From NCBI GenBank assembly GCA_946811185.2, contig OX328102.1, positions 15,935,194-15,999,193 of the forward strand: DNA of 64,000 nucleotides, read 5' to 3'. Source of the stretch: Hippopus hippopus (taxonomy: Eukaryota > Mollusca > Bivalvia > Cardiida > Cardiidae). Position numbers and translations under genes: made by a program. The stretch's first letter is position 1; every line of letters begins with the position of its first letter. Under the pieces are notes generated by a model. That model worked only from the letters and a program-made list of their open reading frames with translations, ran no database searches and was not told the DNA's origin. Of this stretch, positions 10,651 to 22,581 are shown in pieces.

Positions 10651-11775
10651 TATTTGTTGTACGGTCAGGTAGCACGGGACTTGGAAATTTGTTCACGGCT
10701 GTGGCGAATCATGTCACTACCTGACCGTACATCGATTATTATACCCCCGCAAAACGAATGTTTTCGGGGGTATACTGGAATCAGCCTGTCTGTCCGTCCG
10801 TGTGTCCGTCCGTCCGTGTGTCCGTCTGTGTACAAAATACTAGTAATTCTGTGTCGCAAACTCCTCCTACAGTTTTCCTTCAATTGTATTGAAACTTTGC
10901 ACATATATTGATCATATATTGAAGGTTTGCAAGACGCAATTTTCAAGTGTCAACTCCTCCTGGTTGAGGAATTATCTCCCCTTGAACATCACACTTTTTT
11001 CTGTCAAAGCGCTGGCAGGGGTATTAAGTCACATTCAGTGACAGCTCTAGTTATTTTACTGCAAAGTTTTAACATTCCAACGTGTATTTAGCGAAGTTTT
11101 ATGGTCTCACAAATTAAATACGCTGACGAAATCGAATTCCCTCCGAGTGCCCCAATTCGAAGAAACCTGACGTCACTGAGAATTGAGGTCACTTAAACCT
11201 TGGTAAAACATGCAGACTGGTGAACAAACTTGATGATGTCACTGCGATAGACAGTCGACGTATATTTATTCAGACATGGATTTAAACAAGTTCAAGGTAA
11301 ATAAAGTATGCATTTTAATGATTTGTTGGCAAAGGTAAACGACCATAAGTTGACTCAAACGACGCTTAGGTAATCGTTTAAACGTTAGAATGTAGGAGTT
11401 TCGACACTTAACATTTTAATTACCTGACGAAGGGGTGGCTCGTTTTAACCCAGTGTATTTGTTAAAGAATGACAATGTCAAACTATGATATAACTATATT
11501 CATTTAAGAAAAAATCCATTATTTCCGCTTTAATGACAACCATCAAGGAAAACTAGTGAAAATACGGTGCAGGCTACTGTTTGTATGTTTGTCTTGTGGG
11601 CGGCTCGTATTGATCGACGCCGCCATTGAATGGGTGTTGAAAGTGTAGTTATGTATACAGGGCTCCCGAAAGGGAAACTGCTTTTACGTGGATTTTACCA
11701 GTGTAAAGGAATATATGTTTGGGGCATATTATCCAATCAGGTCGCGAGAAATTTCCTTGCAGTATAATAATATTT
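10651..11775. mobile_element. E element, copy 2, with nested repeat
   Basis: A shortened hairpin (10657-10731) is followed by an inserted CCCCCGC-type repeat (10741-11040). The E body then resumes with TTTTACTGCAAAG (11055) and ends in GCAGTATAATAATA at 11772. One perfect TGACGTCA (11168-11175) and one decayed site. It adjoins copy 1 head to tail. Confidence 0.75.
10741..11040 (+). repeat. CCCCCGC / CCGTCCGT dispersed repeat
   Basis: TTATACCCCCGCAAAACG, TTTTCGGGGGTATACTGG, a CCGTCCGTGTGT tract, then GTGTCGCAAACTCCTCCTAC and a tail ending CTGGCAGGGGTATTAAGTC. A related piece lies at 49395. Confidence 0.75.
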
Positions 11776-13393
11776 TACCGACCCTGTGGAGAATATTTCC
11801 CGCAAAGTTTTTTTTCCGGGCGAAGACAAATTTTATTTATAGTCACATTTACTTTGCCGTCTAAAATTGCTTTCATTATGGATCAGTCAAAGGCATTGTC
11901 ATCCGGTAAAGAGTTAACATAGCTGAATTGGGTAACAGCATCAAAGCAGGTTGAACTGGAAAAGCAATGGTTAGATTAAAAAGCGACTAATATACGAGTT
12001 CAAAGTGAAAATCTGCTCTGATGGTATAACGACCTCTTAAAAATTGAAACCTGCATGGTACAAAATTTCGTCTCCGCAAGTTTTAAAAAGAATCAGTTAA
12101 AAAATTTGTAATTCACTTTCACTTGTATAACGTCGCAACAATGCACAAAATTTATGAGACAGGCCAGACAAATACGGTGCATGCGCCTAGTTGCGGCACT
12201 CTATGTTGACAAACAGATTGAGGCATCCGACATTTGCTTAGCACTGCTTCAGTCTCAACCTACCTACACAAGCGCCCCAACGCTGCTTGTCCTAGCCAGT
12301 CGTTCCCTCCCTGTGATTAACCTTTCAACGACGGCCCACTTCCCACTAATGTAGGTCTTTCAGTCCGTTGCTTTTAAGTAGGAGGTAAAAGCTGTTCTCT
12401 ATCATGTGACCAAGTTGAGCTCCTGCACGCGCATAAACGACTGAGAACACTTTTCTGATCTTTTTGAGGTACGAGATTTACGAGTTCGACCCCTACCTTG
12501 TCTACTCAAAGACTGTTATTGGTTTGTTTTGATATTTCTGTGAGTCTTTGATATTTTAATTTACATAGAATTAAGAAAAATTACCCTCAAAATATGAAAA
12601 ATGGATTAATATGAAAAATTACATGAATCAACCGATAAGTGTTTGATATACTAGAGGTAGCACTCTGATAGTTTGAAAGTTGGGTCTCATTGTTATGCAA
12701 ATCTGACCCTAAAGTTTATGGATTAGATTTTGACAAAGGTATCGATTACTTTTCAACTGAATTTAATTCATATCGTTTACTTGGTAGTGGGATATTTACG
12801 TGGTTTTGTTGTACATTCATTATCTTCCGCTAGATGGCATTTTTCAAATACAGACCTATCTAATGTGGGCATTCTTGGTACAGGACCGGACTACTTTTCA
12901 AGACGGCAATCAATGCAGCGAATTTCCCCATGTCTATATTTACAAACTGTATACAAAGATTTCCAGGAAACAATAGTATTTTTTGAAATTATTTTTCCTG
13001 ATTGAAATTATTATACTTTGCTGCCAAAAACAGGCTTGATTTTGATATAGACATATTATTCTAGCCATTGTTTCGCTTGCTACTTTTTGGTAGCAGAGTA
13101 CGCACCGCGTAGGCCTATTGATATTTATCCTGTACAGGATTGTGATGCGTGATATAAGACAGGTCATTCTTCGTAGCATATGACATGCACAGACATTGGT
13201 GGACATGGTTCAAGACCTTCACGGATTCATCAAAACATCGACCAACACTGGATAACGTGCTTTCACACTTGGGAAAAAACTTTGTTACCTTGTTGCACCT
13301 TATGTGTTTAAACCGGATCATTTTGAATCAGATCTACAGTGTTGAAATAAAATGAATCATCAGTCAAAAGGGGTATAGTTATATCCTCATCCT
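11776..13393. other. no recognised feature
   Basis: AT-rich sequence with short open frames on both strands. None resembles a known protein, and I see no family repeat. Confidence 0.5.
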
Positions 13394-13660
13394 CCAGTGT
13401 AATTGTATAGTTAGCGGCGCTCTGAGAATGGGCTTCAATGCATCCTCGAAAACATTATACCAAGCAAGTCGTCGCATTAAATAGATACATTTTGTCTGAA
13501 AACCGACAGAATCAATAGGTAAAATGGTCCTTTGACATTCAGAAAAATTACTCGTATCGAAAGAAAACGACCTGAGTAAGCCTGCGTGGACTGCCAAAGC
13601 TACTTGTAACTTGGGTCGATTAGTTTTGCAGATGAATTAGACTATCTTTTGACAGAGCTT
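13394..13660. repeat. MITE-C remnant
   Basis: AATGGTCCTTTGACATTCAG, a decayed AAGCCTGCGTGGACTGCC core, CTTGGGTCGATTAG and GCAGATGAATTAGAC follow the family order. Confidence 0.65.
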
Positions 13661-13685
13661 GACTAAAATGTTTAGTCTAAACATA

Positions 13686-13718
13686 CGAGGGTTGTTCGAT
13701 ATGTAATGTGTATTGTAC
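13686..13718 (+). repeat. mariner left inverted end
   Basis: Begins CGAGGGTTGTTCGATATGTA and pairs with 14992-15024. The differences are at positions 6, 7 and 13. Confidence 0.95.
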
Positions 13719-13758
13719 GATATCTCAAAAGCATTCGACTCAAATAGTGAAATGAACA

Positions 13759-14850
13759 TTACATCCCTTCAAAATATTCTCCGCGGTTTGAAATACATAA
13801 TTTCAATCTCTGAATCCATTTCTGAAATGCGTCACGGTACGCTGATTTAGGCAGACCTCTGAGGCACTGACTGTTGACTGAGCCAAGGGCTTGTCGGGAC
13901 TTGTAACGACGACCAGATAAGAACTTTTTAAGTTTTGGAAAAAGGAAAAAGTCGCATGGGGCTAGATCTGGAGAGTATGGTGGGTGTGGCAAGACAGTAA
14001 CCTTCTCCGACTTCAAAAATTGCTTCACAAGCTCAGATGTATGTGATGGAGCATTATAATGAAGTAGACGAACATGCCTAAATCCTGACACAGGGCGTCG
14101 TTTAAGATAATATTTCTTGACCTGTTTTAGTATAACATCTAGGTAATACCGACCTGTAACAATTTTGCCCTTCGGCACCGGAATTTGTACGGCTATACCA
14201 TCACATGAGAAGAATATGCAATAAAGGACATTCTTTGTGCTTATGCTTCTTTTGGCAAATACAGGCCTTCTAACGTGTTTAGTTAGCCATATTTTGTTTC
14301 CAATTTTTCTTATTGGTTCGAAATAGTGAACCCATGTTTCGTCACCAGTAACAATGTTTGCAAATTGTCTTTGATTGAATTTGGGAAACATTTTGAGCAA
14401 TTGTTTAGCGGTTTGTACTCGTACCCGTTTTTGGTCATCTGTCAATATATGCGGTATCCATCTGGCAGAAATCTTTCGTACTTTCAAAATACGCTTCAAA
14501 ATGAAATGCACCCGCGATAGCGATATGCCAACAGCGTTGGCAATATCACGAATCGTGTATCTGCCATCACTTGCAATTATTTCCCTAACTTTTGAGACAT
14601 TTGCCTTGCCTGTTACAGTCACAGGTCGGCCAGATTTTGCTGCATCTTTGACGGACTCTGTGCCAGTCAGAAATTTCTTTCTCCACCTACGAACTGTCTC
14701 ATAAGATACCTTATCAGACCCATAAACTTCCCCCAATTCAGTAAAAATCTGCATTACCGAATGACCGAGTTTTGTGCGAACTTTTATATAAGCTCTAATT
14801 TCTTCGATATTCTTAATCCGTTTCCCAACCATTTTTACAACAGTGGTCAA
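13759..14850 (-). CDS. mariner transposase, catalytic Asp replaced by Tyr
   Basis: A single open frame of 363 codons, the usual mariner length. It would bind the element's ends and cut and paste it at TA sites. Order: N-terminal helix-turn-helix pair (about residues 10-120, including SYETVRRWRKKF), then RWIPHILTDDQ (130-140), then the DDD catalytic domain. First Asp is D170 in TGDETWVHYFEP; third is D300 in YSPDLAPCDFFLFP. The second position is Y265 in LLHYNAPSH (codon TAT at 14056-14058), where the family has Asp. Spacing from 265 to 300 is 34 residues, the DD34D mariner signature. The frame is open but the product should be catalytically dead, though it might still bind DNA. Start at 14850 is the first Met; Met7 is also possible. 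Confidence 0.93.
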   Translation of the reverse strand: MTTVVKMVGKRIKNIEEIRAYIKVRTKLGHSVMQIFTELGEVYGSDKVSYETVRRWRKKFLTGTESVKDAAKSGRPVTVTGKANVSKVREIIASDGRYTIRDIANAVGISLSRVHFILKRILKVRKISARWIPHILTDDQKRVRVQTAKQLLKMFPKFNQRQFANIVTGDETWVHYFEPIRKIGNKIWLTKHVRRPVFAKRSISTKNVLYCIFFSCDGIAVQIPVPKGKIVTGRYYLDVILKQVKKYYLKRRPVSGFRHVRLLHYNAPSHTSELVKQFLKSEKVTVLPHPPYSPDLAPCDFFLFPKLKKFLSGRRYKSRQALGSVNSQCLRGLPKSAYRDAFQKWIQRLKLCISNRGEYFEGM

Positions 14851-14991
14851 TGACTAGCTCTAATGAAATGACTATAAGTTTAAAACTAAGTGGAGCTAAA
14901 GGCTCGTGTTTATACCGTTGGAAAGGTATTGAATAGAGCTATTCAAGCGTATCATCATCCACGAAATCGTTGAAAGCGTTATCGCGCTGTG

Positions 14992-15024
14992 GTACAATAC
15001 ACATTACATATAGAACAGGCCTCG
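14992..15024 (-). repeat. mariner right inverted end
   Basis: Read inverted it begins CGAGGCCTGTTCTATATGTA. A TA follows at 15025-15026. Confidence 0.95.
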
Positions 15025-15026
15025 TA

Positions 15027-16735
15027 TTTTATTGCCATAATTTACATATATGTACAATACATATTAACAAACAAGCAAAAAAAAAAAAAAAACCGACAAA
15101 TGGTTTGAGCCACAAGTTCAAAAACTTTGTTACGGCTCTCCATATAGATCATTGAAATAACATACTTTACTATATGGAAGAGAACTATTTTTGGCAATAT
15201 ATCTTAGTTGTAAAGAAATGATAATGATAATTATATAAGAATATTTTTTAGTCAAAGGTAAGACAGAGTGAAAAAATACATAGATAAAGGGTCAAACTTA
15301 CGGCATAATATATGGAGAGAGAGAGACAGAGACAGAGGCAGAGAGATGTGGGAATGGGTGACTCAGATCAGTTTCTACTCATTTCAGACAATTTAGAGTC
15401 AATTAACCATCCTGAAGCGCCCTGTTGCAGCTTGTACTTATGTACAGTCTCAAAAATTAGAATATTTGCTTCTAAAGGTAATTCATTGTTACCATGTAAT
15501 AGAAGATGACAATTCAAGGGATGAAGATGTCTTAAAGCATTAAATAGCTGAAGACGTTCAATATGAACTAATATGTTTCTGCAGGTGGGAAATAGGTTTA
15601 CACGATGGTTTTATTCCCCTTGAGCGGTTGTTGGGTGTAAAAAAGACTGCAAATGATGCCAAATTTTCGGCACTTTTCGAACCAATAGCATTACAATCGA
15701 TCAGATTGTCTTCGGTGTCTGTACTAAAGCTTTAATCATGTTATAAGAATCGTTGTAGCGTGATATTAAACATTAGGCACAATTTATGAAGGCAATGCTA
15801 TTTTACAACTAGAATTTATTGAGCAATTCTGTTAAAAAGGAGATATCCAATGTTTATATTGGTTCTGATGGTGGTGGTGTTGTTTTCTTTTAGAAATACC
15901 ATTTTCCGGTGTTTCACTGTTCTAGGCTAGCTATTTAGTGTTTAACTCTTTAACAAACAACAAACTTTCATAATTTTAGACTAATCAATATTAAAAGCAT
16001 GCGCAGACGACGACCTAGATGTCACGCTGATCAAGGATAGAAGTTATTGCTGATAAAGGAGAAAATGTTTACCACATTACTTTTAACAGGCGTCTTCCTC
16101 AGGGTTCTAAAACTACGAAACCGTCATTTTCTCCATTTCCTTAATAAATGTTTTCTACTCTTACAAAGTTAAACCTCGTCGATTGAGCAAGATGGAATAA
16201 GTCACTTGCATATGCCATCAATTTCTATTGAGTCACATTTAATATGCTTCTTTCAAATGCCATAAATTTTGGTGGATCTTAATTTTATCATATGGTAAAG
16301 GGCTAAATGTGTAATACGCAAGGTTGTGAGTGATAAATTATTCGCCCAAAATACCATAATTTTTTACATTCGAACCTTCTCTTTTTCCAAGATAAAAGAG
16401 AGTAACATTAATATTAATAGCTGAATAATAATTTGCAGCATTATATAAAGAAAACAGCATGTTCCCAGACTTGAAAACCTTTTCGGTCTTACCACAATAT
16501 GGACATTCTTTTCATATTGTAAAACATCAGCCTAAGAGGTAAGCTCTTGTCTAAGAGTAACTTGATATCACTTAATGGACTGCCACCTCATCTCCCTTAA
16601 GTTCTTTCTTCTGGTTATTTATAAATATGTGTGTGTGATTTTTACAGTTTATGTGTAACACCCACATAGCTCCTGATGTGAATTTAAAGGTAGCATGAAT
16701 TAGATTACAATTTAACACATCGACCTTTCTACATT
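15027..16735. other. no gene; weak MITE-B remnant
   Basis: AT-rich. A short GAGAGAGACAGAGACAGAGG run lies at 15314-15345. At 16045-16150 a broken MITE-B (AAAGGAGAAAATG, then CATTTTCTCCATTTCC) is separated by unrelated bases. Nothing else is recognised. Confidence 0.5.
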
Positions 16736-16749
16736 TAAAAAGGCACCCT

Positions 16750-16940
16750 CAGCCCCTATACACCAAACATTTTCAGCCACATTCTCAGTCTGAATCTACA
16801 CAATTTTATAAATTTCAAGGTAACGGAATTTCTGATTGGGTAAATCAAAATGACTCGTGCAACGAATCAAAAGTTGCGTTACTTTCTTTATCAAAACTGG
16901 AGTGAGAATGCCGCTCAGATGGGTTGGTGAATACGGACCA
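16750..16940. repeat. MITE-F remnant
   Basis: Decayed AATTTCTGATTGGGTAAATC and AATCAAAAGTTGCGTTACTT arms, ending GGGTTGGTGAATACGG. Confidence 0.65.
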
Positions 16941-18090
16941 AGATGTTGATAATGGTTAAAAAGTTTTGATCTTTCTTCAAACATTGCCTTCGTACACAAA
17001 TTTGCGGCGGATAACTTCGAAAATATTCCTGGAACATTGAGTCGATCCTTACGATTACTTCCCTGTATGGCCACAATGTCTTCAAAAGTGGTCTTCTGAT
17101 GCAGAAGGACTTTAGAGATGGTACTGTGTCTAAATTGCATGAAGCTTGTAAAAATTGCTCCTTCTCCCATAACGGTTCCATACAATTCAAACATGTGCCA
17201 GTTGTAGTGCATTAAATAAGGCTAAGATATTCTTTTGTAGTAACTAGTCGAAGACTAAACTTTTTTTTTTCTCCCTTTTTTCTCTTTTACCTCGCTTTCT
17301 TTATCAAAAAGCTTTATTGCCACATTTATAGTACTCTTGAAGTCTTGGTTATAAAGGATGTTCTTGTGTTGATCCAATACTTCTATTAATTTCAAATTGT
17401 AAAATATGATAAAGGATGGCCACGACCCTCAAAAACCAATTGTCGTGACAAAGCTTATTTTAAAAACAAAAAAGACATGCATATGCCTCACTGAAAAAAG
17501 AATCCAGAACAGCACGTAAAGTAAATGACTTTTTACGCCAAAACGCACCAACCAGAGCAATCAAAAGTATGGACGGATAAAGTATGAGCAACAATGTACA
17601 CCATCTATGCTTGTCAGTCCCAAATTATCGTCTGATGAGAAATATACAATATCTCAGGTCTGACGTGAAAACCCAGTCTGGGCTAATTTGATGAATATAT
17701 TTATGTCTTTTCCATTATAAGATTCTCTGTCATGTTACGTCCATTGAGATTTCACATCATTTTTGCTTTCGAAAGATTATCAATGAAATATTGATAAGAC
17801 GAGGAGAGAAAACTTGAATAAGTAGATTACCACAGTAAAATCTCCATAATTGACCAAGATTTTTTGTCCTTACATGCTATTGTGTATATAGAAGAAATAT
17901 AAGACCCTAAATACCCTTTTTTTTCTTCAAGTTTTAGAACGTTGAAAAAGAATAAAGCTGACGATGGATATTGTTTATTTAAGCTTAGAGCAGTTCAAAC
18001 AAATAAACTTCCTTTCTTTACTCGAAAGAAATTTGCACATTTTTACATTTATCCTTTTTTCAACGAAGACAATTTATACATATCATATCT
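16941..18090. other. no recognised feature
   Basis: AT-rich. A 138-codon minus-strand frame running over the MITE-F remnant has no recognisable domain, and I do not call it. Confidence 0.5.
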
Positions 18091-18094
18091 GTCA

Positions 18095-18310
18095 TAAATG
18101 TAAGACTCGTAACCTGGAGGCCCCGGGTTCAAGCCTCGTTGGAAGCCCAGGGTATTTCGTTGGGGTGTCCTTGTGTAAGACTATTCAGAGCCATAGCCTA
18201 GTACTGGTGACACTAAGGACATACATGAATACATGTCAGCAGTCGCCCTATTATGGCTAAAATGATGCTGAAAGCGGCGTGAAACATCATTCAATCAACC
18301 AATCAATCTG
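18095..18310 (+). repeat. tRNA-derived SINE
   Basis: B-box-like GGGTTCAAGCCTCG, body with AAATGATGCTGAAAGCGGCG, and an AATC-type tail (CATTCAATCAACCAATCAAT). The 5' half of the head is worn. Confidence 0.65.
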
Positions 18311-18339
18311 TCGATTCTTTATATTCTGAGAGTAATTTG

Positions 18340-19030
18340 ATTTGATTTCATAAGCGTCATTTCTGTAAATGCTGTGAACAATTTACACATTTCACTTTTG
18401 CCCTGTCTGTAAACTAGGAGAGTTTACATATTTCACAGTTCTACTATTTTCAAAGGATGACGATAATTTTATACAATGCCAGTTTGTCATATCTTTATAT
18501 GCTAATGACGTTTTACACATCTTACTTGTGTCTTGTCTTTACAAGAAAACTATTGATGTTTTTATGCTTAGGACATTTCACATATTTCACGTTGTATCTG
18601 TCTTACACGGCGGTGATTTATATATTTGCAGTTTTGCTCTATTTTTGCATGCTAAGGACATTTTAAACATTTTCTTTTGTCCTAGCTCTTCATTAGGTCA
18701 AATATCCTATTTCAATTTTGTCCTATCTATACACCATGGCAACTTTTTATACGTTTCATATTGGTTATATCTTTTAATGCTGAGGAAATATAACGAATTT
18801 AGTATTTTTTCATATCTTTATGTGCCGAGGTCAAATTATACATGTTACATTTGCCCGATCATTATACGAGAATACGGGAACAATTAACACACGTTACTTT
18901 TGTCTTATATACAGATCTGTATATTTCGGTTGTCCTGTCTTTACTAGAAGACAATTTACACGCTTCAAATTTTGCCATGTCTTCATTTGCTAAGGACAGA
19001 ATACATTTACCTATTTTTTTTTTTTCTTTA
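18340..19030 (+). repeat. diverged tandem satellite
   Basis: Phrases such as ACATTTCAC, TTTTGTCCT, TCTTTAC and GCTAAGGACA recur about every 60-90 bp in the same order with many differences. Open frames here are by-products of AT-rich repetition. Confidence 0.55.
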
Positions 19031-19084
19031 CTCGAAAACACTGAAACATTTCACATACAGTGTTCCACGTGGGTTCAACAGTTT

Positions 19085-19400
19085 TTAGTTCCATTGGCCA
19101 AGGCCAGCGAGCTTGTGTCATGACCCGTGCGTCCGTCCGTCTGTATGTTTGTGCGTTAAATTTTATTTCAAACATCTTCTCTGACACTGTCCATCCAATT
19201 TTGACGAAACTTCAAATAAATGATCCAACTTGAATTTTGGAATTTTGAACAGTCATAGATTGGAAAAGATATCATCTATAAGGTACACAATATTTGCTGA
19301 CATGTAAATTAAGTTAGTAATCTATGCAAATTAGGCTCATCTTTACTTATCCCAACCTAACCTTTATCATTCTCGTGTTTTCTGCGGGTGTTGTAGGTCT
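19085..19400 (+). repeat. J-repeat fragment
   Basis: TTGGCCAAGGCCAGCGAGCT, then GTGTCATGACCCGTGCGTCC and CCGTCCGT. This is the inverse of the end of the J copy at 57710-58345. Confidence 0.6.
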
Positions 19401-19599
19401 CATCTAGATTGGATTTTTTTTTTTCACTAACTATAGTACATCAGGGCCCTGCAGATATTACAACGTGAATTGTTGCCATATGACTGAAATCTTCTTGAAA
19501 AGGTCGTTAAGTTTCATTTAAACAAGCACACTTTGGTAATTTCTACATAAACACTGGAGTGGCGTATTCAAGCCCCAATAGCGGCAAAAAATAAACAAA

Positions 19600-19880
19600 G
19601 CGGTTTAAAGATGCATTTGAATATATATCATACCTTTTAAAAGTATGCAAGTTATTATGAAGATGACAATCTGTTATTGTGCAGTCGGTCAAAGTGTTAC
19701 ATGCACATGTACATGCTGGCAGAAAAATGATTTTGAAAACCAGGTAGAAAGTAAACAAAAGATAGAGCAAACTGGTAAGTTTTGACAAACTTTTGAAATC
19801 CATTTGTCTACCAGCGACTAATTCATAGACCGACCGTAGAATAGCAGGTGAACTTTACAATAATTTCCGCCAAAAAAGAG
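19600..19880. repeat. G-family inverted-repeat element
   Basis: ATACCTTTTAAAAGTATGCA ... CAGTCGGTCAAAGTG against CAGCGACTAATTCATAGACC ... TTTACAATAATTTCC. The right arm is shortened. Confidence 0.7.
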
Positions 19881-19887
19881 TTTCATG

Positions 19888-19972
19888 GATCCCTACTTAT
19901 GTAATGACTTGCTTTGTATAATGCATTACCAAGATGCGTTAAACCCCCTATCGCAAGAGCATTGCTTAAATA
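19888..19972. repeat. MITE-C end fragment
   Basis: ATGGATCCCTACTTATGTAA, TATAATGCATTACCAAGATG and AAACCCCCTATCGCAAGAGC match one end only. Confidence 0.65.
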
Positions 19973-20989
19973 TTATTCAAGTTTTATGGAAGAATAATGT
20001 CCCAAAGTAAAAGGACAGTATGGGTCAAAGATCAGACTGTACGTTCTTTGCAGTCTAAATTTGATCTCAAATGTTTGGCAAAGAACATGAAAATAGTGTT
20101 ATGTGGGTCAAATGAAATGTTTAAAAGTGAAGAATTTTGTGTCGTAGAACATACAAAGTCTGTTTTCGGTATCCCTCAGAACAAAGGACTGTGATATCGA
20201 AAGATAAAGCCTACTTTATAGGGCATTCAAGATTATATCTCTACGGCGCAACCAATGTACAAGCAATTTGCATTTATTCATTTCTGTACAAGCTAATCTC
20301 TAATCAAAGACATGCAAACACTAGTTCAAGTGACTACGTGAAGACTTACGTGCAGCTAAATGGATTTTATTTTTATATTTCGGAAAGCATTAAGCGATAA
20401 AAGGGCATTTCTTAAGGATAAAGCAGTGGTTGCTGCTACAACGTTAAAAAAAAAAGAACATATGAGAAAATTTTGTATTTTATTTATTTAGCATCCTGAT
20501 GATAATTGAACCGTTTTTTTTTCGGCGTAGCTGATTGATCTCACTTTTGACGTACTTAAAGTTTTTTCTTGGAAATTCAAAGTAAAATTTATCGAAAAAT
20601 AAAACATATTCTAAAATGACACGTGAATTCGGCTCCATAAACCCATTGCAACGGAAGAGTGGTAAAACCGAGGTCTTTCTATATAAAGTAGGTCGTGTGT
20701 GGCTCTTCATGTCTCTGCCCTCTGATATTTTATGATTACGTGTTGAACATGACGTTTACCCGCGGAAAAAAAGTTGTATCGAATTAGACAAAACATTCTC
20801 TGTTTTTGAACTTGTTTCCCTTTGATCAAGTGTTGGTCATGTTAGAATCGAAATAATATGAGGCTATCGACCTCGTAGTTTATTGATTGTACCTCATAAC
20901 TGACAACCATAGTTTATTGAACGACCGACCACGATAGAAAAAATATTATTTCTTAAATATACAATGATTCAGCTTTAGTAATAAGATCG
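19973..20989. other. no recognised gene
   Basis: A weak MITE-A-like AAGATCAGACTGTACGTTCT lies at about 20029. Otherwise AT-rich and unassigned. Confidence 0.5.
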
Positions 20990-21021
20990 AGGCGAAACGA
21001 CCAAAAATTCTGTCACATGAC

Positions 21022-21195
21022 TTTAAAGCTGCATTGAACTAGATTTTGACTATGCTTTGAATGAAAATTAAAAGGCTTTGGGAGTATAAGGATGATTTTT
21101 TTTTTTGTATATTTGTAAAATTTTCGTCCCAAAATCTGAAGGGCCACCTTTAAAGCTGCATTGAACTAGATTTTGACTATGCTTTTTCAATGAAG
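21022..21195 (+). repeat. direct duplication of about 45 bp
   Basis: CTTTAAAGCTGCATTGAACT with AGATTTTGACTATGCTTT occurs at about 21022 and again at about 21150, separated by about 80 bp. Confidence 0.8.
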
Positions 21196-21569
21196 TCTGG
21201 TATTTGGTAAGGAAAATTCTTTAGGGCCTAGCTGTTTACCATTTGTGGTGGCAAACCGCAAAAAACGCCTATGCAATATATGCTGTGACTGGATCTTGAA
21301 CCTGTGACCATCTTACAGTAGTCTAGCAACTTTACTGACTGAACTATCTAAGCAACTGCCAAACGAAGAGGACTAAAATGTATATATAACTTCAAACTAG
21401 TTAACGGCTTACCCAGTGATAAAGAGCGTTAAAAAGATAAGGAGAAATATTAAGAAAAAACAATAGGACATTCATTGTTTTTTTTTTTTTGTACACGTAT
21501 TTCCAATCAATATCTGGGTTAAAGTCATCTTGGCAAGCTATAATATCCAGTTTTTTCAAAGATTTATCT
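21196..21569. other. no gene; tRNA-like remnant
   Basis: On the minus strand at 21275-21350 a degenerate SINE head is suggested by GGTTCAAGATCC and ACTGAACTATCTAAGCAAC. Nothing else seen. Confidence 0.4.
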
Positions 21570-21798
21570 TTAACCCATTACCACACAATCCCTACTTTTG
21601 ACGACCCTGAGAAAGAAGCCTTTAGAAAACATTGTGGGAAAAGGAGAAAATGCTGGTAACCAGCATTTTCTCCTTTTCCCACAATGTTTTCTACTGTTCA
21701 CAAAACAAATTTCAAATTTTCAGTCACTTTTATTTCGTCGTCTGCAAATGCTTTTGATTTGGACAAGCCTAAAATATTGTCGTTTGGTAATGAGTTAA
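21570..21798. repeat. MITE-B, full length with TTAA at both ends
   Basis: TTAACCCATTACCACACAAT to GTTTGGTAATGAGTTAA, 229 bp. Centre palindrome: AGGAGAAAATGCTGGTAACC with a perfect inverse and GTGGGAAA / TTTCCCAC arms. A reference copy. Confidence 0.92.
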
Positions 21799-22383
21799 AT
21801 GAAATCTTGTTGCATGCCTCTTTAACCCGTAAAGTTTAATGGTAAAAGTTCATACTCAAATCAGTGGAAATAAAAATGTTACAAAATGAATAGGCTTTAG
21901 ATAGATGATTAAGTATCATTCAGCGTTTTTTTTGGCGTAGCTGAATTTGCTAGCTTTTGATCTACTGATAACAAATTAATAAATACAAATTGGTGATAAG
22001 TAAAAAATGTAGATATATTTATTCTAAGGGCCCCTGCCTATTGACTGGCAAATTTTCGCCGTCTATCTTTTTTAAAGAAATTTCTTGTTGAACCTTCTGC
22101 CGAGACCGTTGGCAACATCATTTCACCATTGAAAACCGTCAAATCAAACCATCTTATCTGAAAACATGTCTGGAAAGTTGTACGAGAAATAATTCTTAAC
22201 TACACGTTACTCTGTTATCCACTAGCAAAATGTATGCAGGTTGCCTCTTTTTTCTTTGCTTTGTCTTTCTCATAATCACTTTCTAATATACATAATTTAT
22301 CGTTATTTTTTTTATTTACTGTGTTCCGTTTTTATGATTTCTTTATATCCATATGACTATGTTTCAAAGTATCGGTAAACTAT

Positions 22384-22581
22384 ATGAGCAATGCTCTATA
22401 AAAAAGGGTGCTTATTGCATCTGCAAAAGGTATCGAGTCCGTGCAGGCTGACATCAGCCGAAGCTTTTTGCTACCTTTATATTTTTGTGTGTCAAAGGAC
22501 CATTCTAGGATGCATAATTATGTTGATGCATTTGGTTGGTATGATGCATCACGAAGATGCTTTTTCCAAAGCATGGCTTAT
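22384..22581. repeat. MITE-C copy, decayed
   Basis: TGAGCAATGCTCTATAAAAA, a half-lost GTGCAGGCTGACATCAG core, TGTCAAAGGACCATTCTAG, and CCAAAGCATGGCTTA at the end. Confidence 0.75.

Larger units (their letters stand above)
13684..15026 (-). mobile_element. mariner transposon, near complete
   Basis: 1339-bp element (13686-15024) between TA dinucleotides at 13684-13685 and 15025-15026, the expected mariner target duplication. Its 33-bp inverted ends match at 30 positions by my count. One transposase frame fills the inside. Size, TA target and the CGAGG-type end all fit mariner. Confidence 0.95.

Noticed and set aside
16796..17212. 138-codon minus-strand frame
   Set aside because: Overlaps a MITE-F remnant, has no recognisable domain, and no splice or start evidence.
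18457..18887. Overlapping Tyr/Phe/Leu-rich frames resembling membrane proteins
   Set aside because: They lie in the diverged AT-rich satellite; hydrophobicity comes from T-rich codons, and two frames are open at once.
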